Shown: one piece after another, positions 14,771 to 20,309 of the stretch | Position numbering within the stretch: the first letter of the stretch is position 1 | Layout: each line of letters opens with the position of its first letter | Source of the DNA: a virus | Reading direction: 5' to 3' (one strand) | IMG/VR virus record: IMGVR_UViG_3300029918_000010 | Location: 1-39,857 of that record | DNA length: 39,857 bases | Program-made: the position numbers and the translations under genes | Notes under the pieces: model-generated | What the model saw: only the letters and a program-made list of their open reading frames with translations | Database searches by the model: none | What the model was told of the DNA's origin: nothing

Positions 14771-15100
14771 ATGGCATCATTAGATAACTATAATAGGGCG
14801 AACCGTCTCTTTAAGAGGCGGACAGATCCGGGGAAAATTCCACTGCATACTGATATTGCAGTGAACTTAGGGCAGCAGAATAGTAGTGCTAATCCTCACA
14901 AGATTCTGAAGTTGGAAAGCATTACTTTTTGTGGCAAGACGATCAACGGTCACTTCACTGTGATCGTAGTAGGGCATTACCAGGGTGGTGTGCATATCGA
15001 GAAGCACTACTCTGATGATATGACGGCAACTGCTGGCGATCTACCAGCTTATGTTAATGTTCCGGTAGAGTCTCAGCCCGTTCACTGGTCTCAAATTTAA
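14771..15100 (+). CDS. Accessory protein of unknown function
   Basis: Not recognised. Seen: 109 residues. A basic N-terminus (NRANRLFKRRTDPGK) is followed by a beta-rich part (ILKLESITFCGKTINGHF, TVIVVGHYQGGVHIEKHY) and an acidic turn. The pattern of short strands around VIVVGHYQGGV suggests a small beta barrel, but no family is evident. It directly follows the 14383 gene and is ended by the hairpin at 15110. Confidence 0.6.
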   Translation: MASLDNYNRANRLFKRRTDPGKIPLHTDIAVNLGQQNSSANPHKILKLESITFCGKTINGHFTVIVVGHYQGGVHIEKHYSDDMTATAGDLPAYVNVPVESQPVHWSQI

Positions 15101-15109
15101 ACTAGGAGT

Positions 15110-15137
15110 GGTGGATTCTAAATGAGTCCACCCTCTT
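15110..15137 (+). terminator. Hairpin terminator, copy 1 of a duplicated intergenic cassette
   Basis: 9-bp stem (15110-15118 with 15124-15132, one G-T pair), loop TAAAT, then CTCTTT. The following AT-rich run TAATAAAATGATAAAAT leads straight into the ATG at 15155. The same block recurs before 15857. Confidence 0.7.
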
Positions 15138-15154
15138 TAATAAAATGATAAAAT

Positions 15155-15793
15155 ATGAAAAAACATAGAAGATTAATTGCAGCTTTGATGGCTGCAAAGG
15201 AAAATGGAATAAAAGAGGTTGCCCAAAAATGGGCAGAATCCATGACTAAATCCCAGCAAGACTGGGAACATGGGTATCTGGCAGGGACGGCGGAATGCCA
15301 ATCTTATTGGATAAAAGAAATTCCGGAAAACTATCCGGACGAGTTGGTTTACACCCCATTCAGCCGGTGGGATGGTAGAAAGTTCATATCTACCGGCATT
15401 AATGCCGAATTCAGGGACACATCGGAATCGTACCGAGCCGGATATATTGCTGCTTTAAAGCAGTATATGGCTGATGAAACAGCCAAGCACCTTTGTTACC
15501 TCGAAATAGCAAGGCTAGGTCATTGGATAGGCCTAGCAAAAGAGGTGGCCCTATATCTATGGGCTAATAATCAGGACTTCACAGAAGTTCGCAAACTGAA
15601 AACAGAGTTTATCCGATGGGATGTCGGTGGTACATACCGCCATCAAGTGCTGCTAGTAGGTGCACATATATGTACCAGCCACCATGGGCATTATAGGCCA
15701 GGCATAGTGGGCTACCTGTTTGGTCGTGGTAGCAGTTCTAAATCTGGAGTGGTTGATACTCTAGAAGGGATCTTGGTCTATCAAGATCAATAA
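15155..15793 (+). CDS. Accessory protein of unknown function
   Basis: Not recognised. Seen: 212 residues, soluble. The basic helical N-terminus (MKKHRRLIAALMAAKENG) is followed by Trp/Tyr-rich segments and repeated helix signatures with Gly-Tyr (DWEHGYLAGTAE, ESYRAGYIAALKQY), which may be a duplicated helical unit. The C-terminal third has GGTYRHQVLLVGAHICTSH and HYRPGIVGYLFGRG, possibly a small beta region with clustered His. It stands alone between two identical hairpin/leader cassettes, suggesting an independently gained gene. Confidence 0.6.
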   Translation: MKKHRRLIAALMAAKENGIKEVAQKWAESMTKSQQDWEHGYLAGTAECQSYWIKEIPENYPDELVYTPFSRWDGRKFISTGINAEFRDTSESYRAGYIAALKQYMADETAKHLCYLEIARLGHWIGLAKEVALYLWANNQDFTEVRKLKTEFIRWDVGGTYRHQVLLVGAHICTSHHGHYRPGIVGYLFGRGSSSKSGVVDTLEGILVYQDQ

Positions 15794-15806
15794 CTACAAT
15801 TAAACT

Positions 15807-15840
15807 AGGAGGGTGGATTCTAAATGAGTCCACCCTCTTT
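15807..15840 (+). terminator. Hairpin terminator, copy 2 of the duplicated intergenic cassette
   Basis: Arms GGGTGGATTC (15811-15820) and GAGTCCACCC (15825-15834) extend outward by AGGA/TCTT with one G-T pair. Loop TAAAT, then a T tract. It shares about 50 bases, including the AT-rich leader up to the ATG, with copy 1. Confidence 0.75.
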
Positions 15841-15856
15841 AATAAAATGATAAAAT

Positions 15857-16126
15857 ATGAAAAATTTTGCAAATGCAGTTTGTTGTGAATGCCAACGATT
15901 CGTAGTTAATGGAGCATTCTTGGATAATCCGGCTAATCAAGAATATGTAATGAAACGCCATCCAGCTAACAGTGTTTTTGTTGATGTATCGAAGGATGGA
16001 TGGGAAGCCGAGTTCGATCCGGCAGTCCATACTTCTTGTTTAGGAGGTGGTTCTACTCCTCAACTAGTTGAAGGAATGGTACCTTTATTTGAACGAGGTA
16101 CAGTTCTATGGTTGGAAAAAGAATAA
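15857..16126 (+). CDS. Small cysteine-containing accessory protein
   Basis: Not recognised. Seen: 89 residues. A Cys cluster near the start (AVCCECQRF), a His at HPANSVFVDV and another His-Cys pair (VHTSCLGGG) could bind a metal. A beta-like C-terminus follows (GMVPLFERGTVLWLEKE). It starts with the same leader as the 15155 gene (ATGAAAAA/ATGAAAAATT) and is followed after one base by the 16128 gene. Metal binding is inference from residue spacing. Confidence 0.6.
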   Translation: MKNFANAVCCECQRFVVNGAFLDNPANQEYVMKRHPANSVFVDVSKDGWEAEFDPAVHTSCLGGGSTPQLVEGMVPLFERGTVLWLEKE

Positions 16127-16127
16127 T

Positions 16128-16385
16128 ATGAAAACTACTCAAGAAACAATTAACTGGCTGGTAGGAGTTGTTAAAACCTCTCCTACCCAAATCACAGTGA
16201 GAGACTTGATAAATTCTGCTCTCAACAACGGGGTGCGTTCAAAAGATATTAGTCACTCTGGTAATTTGTTCCAAGCAATCCAAGCCTTGATAGTATTAGG
16301 CTTCATTAAATCATCAGAAGAACTAGTCTTTATGAATGATGATACAATATTGACTCTTGGAGAAACAACGCTATTACAATCATGA
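16128..16385 (+). CDS. Small helical accessory protein
   Basis: Not recognised. Seen: 85 residues from the ATG at 16128, one base after the previous stop; a longer frame from 16068 would overlap that gene and is rejected. The sequence (ETINWLVGVVKTSPTQITVR, ALNNGVRSKDISHSGN, FQAIQALIVLGFIKS) looks like a small winged-helix-type fold with strand-like VFMNDDTILTL at the end, so DNA binding is possible but unproven. It overlaps the next small gene by ATGA. Confidence 0.58.
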   Translation: MKTTQETINWLVGVVKTSPTQITVRDLINSALNNGVRSKDISHSGNLFQAIQALIVLGFIKSSEELVFMNDDTILTLGETTLLQS

Positions 16386-16510
16386 ACACTACAATTAAAA
16401 CTATGAGGGCAGCAGGATTTTCCCTCCAAGATTTCCGGGGCAAGTCCAAATTCAAAAGGTACTTGCTCTGGTGTCTTGTAATTTCCTGCTCATTTCAAGA
16501 ACCACTATGA
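16382..16510 (+). CDS. 42-residue basic peptide
   Basis: Seen: starts in an ATGA overlap with the previous gene and ends in an ATGA overlap with the next. This is the main reason for calling it. The sequence is basic (TTIKTMRAAGFSLQDFRGK) with a short hydrophobic part (YLLWCLVISCSF), which could be a membrane segment. No function is suggested. Confidence 0.45.
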   Translation: MNTTIKTMRAAGFSLQDFRGKSKFKRYLLWCLVISCSFQEPL

Positions 16511-16845
16511 AATACAAAACAGTAATAACCCTCTCTGTTGAAGAGGCACAGGAAGAACTTGCAAGGCAAAAAAAGGAATTGTCAATAAACCAAGAGTTGC
16601 CTATTACTACTGAGTATGTTATTGAATTGCCTACTACTAGACGGAAAGCTGGTGATCCTCTTCCTCTCCGTCTCCGTCTTTACAAAGACCAAAAATTAGA
16701 ACTGGCAAAATTTCTGATAGAAGTTATGATAGCCCTGGAGTCTGGTGAACTTAAATATGAGGTTACCGATAATGGTTGTAGTGTTCCAGTTACAATCGAA
16801 CGCGCAAAACTGTTTGTAGATAATTATCTTGCTAGTCAACCTTAA
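16507..16845 (+). CDS. Small charged accessory protein
   Basis: Not recognised. Seen: 112 residues from the ATG at 16507; a 12-residue upstream extension would overlap the 16382 gene. The N-terminal strand and helix (MKYKTVITLSVEEAQEELAR) are followed by a Pro/Arg segment (TTRRKAGDPLPLRLRLYKDQ) and a helix-strand end. It is compact and soluble. The next gene begins 16 bases later with an A-rich leader (AAGAAAGGAAAAAT), one of the few sites here with a good AAGGA-type ribosome binding sequence. Confidence 0.58.
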   Translation: MKYKTVITLSVEEAQEELARQKKELSINQELPITTEYVIELPTTRRKAGDPLPLRLRLYKDQKLELAKFLIEVMIALESGELKYEVTDNGCSVPVTIERAKLFVDNYLASQP

Positions 16846-16861
16846 ACAAGAAAGGAAAAAT

Positions 16862-17113
16862 ATGGAAGTAGACTTTGAGTTAGTCCAAACCTGCATTCTT
16901 GAAATTAACAAGATTGCAGGGAAAAATTTGCAGTTCACCAAAGTCCTGTGGCATAATGACTTGGACAATCCTGAAAATGAAGAAGCGGTTGTCTCGGTAG
17001 TGGTTAATGTCAAGGCGATGAAAAAGTTGCCAGGCATTGGTGATAAAAAAGTAGGTCAACTATTAGTCCAGCCTTTGAAAGATGCTGGATACCGGGTTTT
17101 CACTGAGCTTTAA
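16862..17113 (+). CDS. Small protein with a helix-hairpin-helix-like motif
   Basis: Seen: 83 residues from the ATG at 16862, which has AGGAAA 5 bases upstream; a longer frame from 16829 would overlap the previous gene. The first half is an alpha-beta segment (VQTCILEINKIAGKNLQF). The C-terminal half has KKLPGIGDKKVGQLLVQPL, which has the hydrophobic-Pro-Gly-Ile-Gly pattern of helix-hairpin-helix DNA-binding motifs. A single motif in so small a protein is weak evidence. A hairpin at 17127 follows. Confidence 0.5.
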   Translation: MEVDFELVQTCILEINKIAGKNLQFTKVLWHNDLDNPENEEAVVSVVVNVKAMKKLPGIGDKKVGQLLVQPLKDAGYRVFTEL

Positions 17114-17126
17114 ATAATCAATAAAA

Positions 17127-17156
17127 GTTAGTAGAGTGCATGCTACTAACTATAAT
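17127..17156 (+). promoter_or_regulatory. Hairpin followed by TATAAT
   Basis: GTTAGTAG (17127-17134) pairs exactly with CTACTAAC (17143-17150), immediately followed by TATAAT (17151-17156), 16 bases before the ATG at 17173. It may end one transcript and start the next. Confidence 0.5.
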
Positions 17157-17172
17157 AAAAAGGAATTAAGAT

Positions 17173-17605
17173 ATGAATAAAGCAATCCATGCTATACATT
17201 ATGTTGGTTTCGGGGACCGAAAACTTATTCAGGACGTGCTGGTAATCATTACGAGCGGACAGGAGCTCGACTTGCAACGGTTTGCCGGGGGTCGAGCAGG
17301 CCGGAGTCAAAATATTCAGAACTAAACCTAAGGACCTAGCTTTTCAGCTAGTTGACGGTATAGTGTATAACGCGAACGTACTCACTAATGGAGTTAACCA
17401 TGGTGGGTATTCACGGACGTTATGGGTAGATGATTCCTTGGTTAGTATATGTCTAACTATAGATTCAGTATTAATAAGAGACAGTTACATCTGGGACATG
17501 ACTGGTAACTTGATTGTTGAACCAAGACAATCAGTGTTAGCCCAATTTACTGACAAAGAGTTGACAGAATTCGCCAGGACTGGGCTTCTCATTAAGATGA
17601 AATGA
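17173..17605 (+). pseudogene. Small accessory gene with a +1 frame break at a G run
   Basis: Seen: an ATG at 17173 after AAGGAATTAAGAT opens a frame (MNKAIHAIHYVGFGDRKLI) that ends at 17322 with an unlikely Arg/Ser/Gln tail. A second frame, shifted by +1, is open from 17282 (only a TTG start) to 17605 and gives an ordinary-looking protein (VKIFRTKPKDLAFQLVDGIV, YSRTLWVDDSLVSICLTI). Removing one G from the GGGGG at 17287-17291 joins them as FAGVEQAGVKIF. So either a recent frameshift, a sequencing error in a homopolymer, or programmed +1 shifting. Joined length is about 143 residues. Not a recognised family. Confidence 0.5.
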
Positions 17606-17714
17606 AATTCACTTACCTACCCCACCCCTCTACCATGATTTCAAGTAATTGTGGTATAACATAATGAACAAGGATATTAGCCTTTGTTATAAGAACAATC
17701 AACAATTAATAAAT

Positions 17715-18116
17715 ATGAAAAAAGCATTGTGGTTTTCACGGCATACCCCAACCCCTGTCCAAACCGCTGAGGCGGTGGGGATGGGGTTCGAACTGGTGAT
17801 ATTGGAGGAGGCAACAAAGTATGCCTCCATGTCAATCCAGACTGATGACGATTTATTGGGGGTGGTGGCGTACTTGCAGTACGCGGAGCTTCCTGACTGT
17901 CCTCCTGACTGTCCTCCCTCCGAGAATATATTCTCGGCGGTGTTTGGTGTCTTTGCAGCACCGGTGCAGTCCCATTTGGTTAATGAAACTGCAAGATATG
18001 TAACTGGAGGTGGGACGGCAATTCCATGCTACTCTGCATGGAATGTGCAACGGACGGTGGAAGGTGGGAAACCTACTTTCGAACACAAGCAGTGGGTGTT
18101 TGTAGGGCGGATTTAG
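17715..18116 (+). CDS. Small protein of a WFSRH-type family, function unknown
   Basis: Seen: 133 residues from the ATG at 17715 (MKKALWFSRHTPTPVQTAEA). An upstream extension uses a TTG or an ATG at 17664 and is less likely. The start (strand, then S-R-H-x-P-T-x-x-Q) recalls a family in phages and bacteria that I know only as uncharacterised. A Rossmann-like alternation of strands and helices follows (GFELVILEEA, IFSAVFGVFAAPVQSHLV). It is the only gene in the window ending in TAG; a TAA lies 7 codons further. A terminator follows at 18125. Confidence 0.55.
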   Translation: MKKALWFSRHTPTPVQTAEAVGMGFELVILEEATKYASMSIQTDDDLLGVVAYLQYAELPDCPPDCPPSENIFSAVFGVFAAPVQSHLVNETARYVTGGGTAIPCYSAWNVQRTVEGGKPTFEHKQWVFVGRI

Positions 18117-18124
18117 TATTTCAT

Positions 18125-18150
18125 GAGGGATTAATCATCCCTCTTTTTTA
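18125..18150 (+). terminator. Rho-independent terminator
   Basis: GAGGGA (18125-18130) pairs with TCCCTC (18138-18143), loop TTAATCA, followed by TTTTTT. Confidence 0.8.
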
Positions 18151-18202
18151 ACAATACAATCCCAGCATAACAAACTAAGCAAAAGGATGAAAGACAAAAA
18201 AT

Positions 18203-18643
18203 ATGAGAACGAGGCAGGAAATAAAAGAAATATTTGAGGGAAGGGGCTGCACCGTAATAGTGGCTTCTTGTGAGCGTTGTTGGCCTCAACTGCCGGCAAG
18301 CGATGGATCCGGTGAGATATGGATTTTGGCACCAGGCTTGCCAACAAAAGGACCATTTGAAATAACCAAAGCTCCTTTTGGGGCTTCTGATGCTGCAAAT
18401 ACTAATCATCCTGATACACAGGAAACCTATGATATATGGGTGTTTTCAAAACCTGATGAAACCGGCGATGGTTATGTTCCTTGTTCTGAGCAGGAATTTA
18501 ATGAGGCAGCGGCAGATAAGAAAATGTTGTTTAAATACAACTTTTTACCAACAAGCAGAGGCGTTGGTTGGTTCTGTAGGGCCTCAGAAAAGAAGCGTCT
18601 CCAAGCTGACCTTACTAGTACCTTTAAAGTATTAGGAGTATAA
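18203..18643 (+). CDS. Accessory protein of unknown function
   Basis: Not recognised. Seen: 146 residues from the ATG at 18203, preceded by AAAGACAAAAAAT. The N-terminus (MRTRQEIKEIFEGRGCTVIV) suggests a helix then strand. A Cys pair (ASCERCWPQL) could bind metal, and aromatic/acidic segments follow (IWVFSKPDETGDGYV, GVGWFCRASEKKRLQ). No signal peptide. It is the last plus-strand gene of the accessory block and faces the convergent gene at 18691 across a terminator. Confidence 0.58.
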   Translation: MRTRQEIKEIFEGRGCTVIVASCERCWPQLPASDGSGEIWILAPGLPTKGPFEITKAPFGASDAANTNHPDTQETYDIWVFSKPDETGDGYVPCSEQEFNEAAADKKMLFKYNFLPTSRGVGWFCRASEKKRLQADLTSTFKVLGV

Positions 18644-18654
18644 GTTAAAACAAC

Positions 18655-18686
18655 AGGTTGAGAGTGCAAACTCAACCTCTTTTTTA
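18655..18686 (+). terminator. Rho-independent terminator
   Basis: AGGTTGAG (18655-18662) pairs with CTCAACCT (18671-18678), loop AGTGCAAA, then a T-rich tail through 18686. Confidence 0.8.
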
Positions 18687-18690
18687 ACTA

Positions 18691-19485
18691 TCAATTTTGC
18701 CCAAAGTACTTCTGATACAATTCTTGAGCTAAAGGTGGATTAGTAGTGGCTAGATGTTTAACCATCTGCAATAGTTGACCCATACCTTGTTCATGAATTC
18801 CAGGATCACTATTCCACAATCTACCAGGCAGACCATTAGCAGCACTTTGTAATTGATCGAATAGACCGTTATTATTCGTCATATTGTGTTGCAGTCTTTG
18901 ATATAACTCATTAGGATCAGGTTCAGGACTACCACCTCTAGTAACGCTATCTACTCTAGGAAGACCAACACTAGTATATGGATCACCTAATATATCGTTA
19001 GCAGATCTATTCAAATCCAGATCTGGTTTCCCTAAATTACTATAAGCTGAACGCAAAGCTTGGTTCTCTACTTCTGGAGTAATAGCTTGTCTAGCAATTG
19101 GTTTTTCATTAGATATACTATTATCGTTGTTAAAATCCTCCAAACTTTGAGCACCTTCACCTAATTCATGATTCATTAAATGATACTTACCAGCAGTATC
19201 TTGGTAATCATAAGTTCCACCATTATTAGATTTAGCATATCCCCTCAATTTCCAACCATCATATTGTGGCATAATACCATGATTTAGATTAGTAGGTGGT
19301 TGAGTAGGTAGAACTTGAGGTGGAGGAGTGTTGGCTAAAGGAGGAGGTGGAGCTGGGTTAGGTGAAGGAGCTGATTGAATAGGTGGAGAGCTGGGTTTAG
19401 GAGCTGGCTTAGGTTGACTAATATTGCCTGGATTAGTTAGAGCAGCCTTAATAAAACCATTAATAAAGTGTTCATTTAAATGCAT
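18691..19485 (-). CDS. Putative virion protein with FINGFIKAA N-terminal peptide and proline-rich linker
   Basis: Not recognised as a whole. Seen: 264 residues starting MHLNEHFINGFIKAA, the canonical form of the shared peptide. Residues 20-70 are a Pro/Ser/Ala linker (PKPAPKPSSPPIQSAPSPNP). A small Gly/Tyr-rich part follows (QYDGWKLRGYAKSNNGGTYD), which may be a short beta domain, and then a helical C-terminus (YQRLQHNMTNNN, LAQELYQKYFGQN). It is divergent from RNase HI at 19531 and convergent with the accessory block. Inference: packaged or ejected virion protein in which peptide, linker and cargo are modular. Confidence 0.62.
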   Translation of the reverse strand: MHLNEHFINGFIKAALTNPGNISQPKPAPKPSSPPIQSAPSPNPAPPPPLANTPPPQVLPTQPPTNLNHGIMPQYDGWKLRGYAKSNNGGTYDYQDTAGKYHLMNHELGEGAQSLEDFNNDNSISNEKPIARQAITPEVENQALRSAYSNLGKPDLDLNRSANDILGDPYTSVGLPRVDSVTRGGSPEPDPNELYQRLQHNMTNNNGLFDQLQSAANGLPGRLWNSDPGIHEQGMGQLLQMVKHLATTNPPLAQELYQKYFGQN

Positions 19486-19530
19486 AATGATATAATACCA
19501 AACAATAACAATTTTTACAATAACAACAAT

Positions 19531-19977
19531 ATGGCTTTAATAATTTATACAGATGGTGGAGCAAGTTCAAAAGATAAGGTTGGTGGGTGTAGCGCCATTA
19601 TATGTAATGACGATATAGTAATAAAAAGATTAACTGCGGCTTACCCTGATGTTACTAATAACCAGATGGAAATTTATGGTGCTATTTTAGGATTATCATA
19701 CATACTAGACAATCCCGAACTAGGTACTATAGTTAAAGTAATTGCTGATAGTGAGTATGTAGTATTGGGAGCTAGTCTATGGATAACTAATTGGAAGAGA
19801 AATGGTTGGAGGACAAAAGATAAAAAACCAGTAAAAAATAAAGTACTGTGGGAAACTATGGATTGTTTTATGGATAAATTAAAGATTACCTGGGAATGGA
19901 CTAAGGGCCATGCCGGAAATCCTCTAAATGAAGAAGCAGATAGTTTGGCAGTACAGGCTTATAAAGACTTGTTGTAA
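19531..19977 (+). CDS. rnhA: Ribonuclease HI
   Basis: Seen: 148 residues from the ATG at 19531; a frame from 19480 adds an Asn-rich stretch and is rejected. The catalytic set is complete: D8 in IIYTDGGAS, E47 in NNQMEIYGAI, D73 in VIADSEYVV and D137 in NEEADSLA, plus the His of KGHAGNP (about H127). Known: RNase HI cuts the RNA strand of RNA-DNA hybrids with two metal ions, removing primers or R-loops during phage DNA replication. Length is that of the E. coli enzyme (155). A TATAAT lies at 19491-19496. A terminator follows at 19983. Confidence 0.93.
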   Translation: MALIIYTDGGASSKDKVGGCSAIICNDDIVIKRLTAAYPDVTNNQMEIYGAILGLSYILDNPELGTIVKVIADSEYVVLGASLWITNWKRNGWRTKDKKPVKNKVLWETMDCFMDKLKITWEWTKGHAGNPLNEEADSLAVQAYKDLL

Positions 19978-19982
19978 TGAGA

Positions 19983-20007
19983 GGGGAGACTGCAAATCCC
20001 TTTTTTT
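19983..20007 (+). terminator. Rho-independent terminator of rnhA
   Basis: GGGGA (19983-19987) pairs with TCCCT, loop GACTGCAAA, followed by TTTTTTT. Confidence 0.72.
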
Positions 20008-20019
20008 AGCTATCAGTAA

Positions 20020-20047
20020 TTGACATAAGAAAATATTAAGCTATATT
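20020..20047 (+). promoter_or_regulatory. Sigma70-like promoter directly upstream of an ATG
   Basis: Perfect TTGACA (20020-20025), 16-base spacer, TATATT (20042-20047). The ATG at 20055 is only 7 bases beyond the -10, so the transcript would begin at or next to the start codon (leaderless). Confidence 0.6.
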
Positions 20048-20054
20048 TACAGTT

Positions 20055-20309
20055 ATGATAAATATTAATTCTTATATCGTTACAGAAAATTCAGTGGTTA
20101 GTGGAGTTACTTCTGGAGTTGAGGCATTACTTAAAGATGTGAATAACTTTAGCAAACCTGAGGTAGTTATAAATACAATCGCTAGTTCGGTAATGGATGA
20201 ACTATGCAATGTATTTGATTTCGGAGATCAGCCGCTAAGATTCACCCCAGACTTGATGCGGAAAATACTGCAATTAGCTAAGGAGCAGGAAAAGGAAGAG
20301 AAAGCTTAA
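20055..20309 (+). CDS. Small helical protein of unknown function
   Basis: Not recognised. Seen: 84 residues with a predicted helix-loop-helix: VSGVTSGVEALLKDVNNF, NTIASSVMDELCNVFDFG, then DLMRKILQLAKEQEKEEKA, the last a charged C-terminal helix. No membrane segment. It has its own strong promoter and probably a leaderless mRNA. Its TAA overlaps the TAA of the convergent helicase gene (shared TTAA). Its lone plus-strand position between terminator and helicase suggests it is expressed separately from the virion blocks. Confidence 0.6.
   Translation: MININSYIVTENSVVSGVTSGVEALLKDVNNFSKPEVVINTIASSVMDELCNVFDFGDQPLRFTPDLMRKILQLAKEQEKEEKA

Noticed and set aside
17282-17605. Independent gene with a TTG start
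   Set aside because: No ribosome binding site, and the upstream frame from an ATG joins it if one G is skipped; treated as one broken gene.
17680-18086. Minus-strand frames over 17677-18086
   Set aside because: Shadow of the WFSRH-type gene; no start context.
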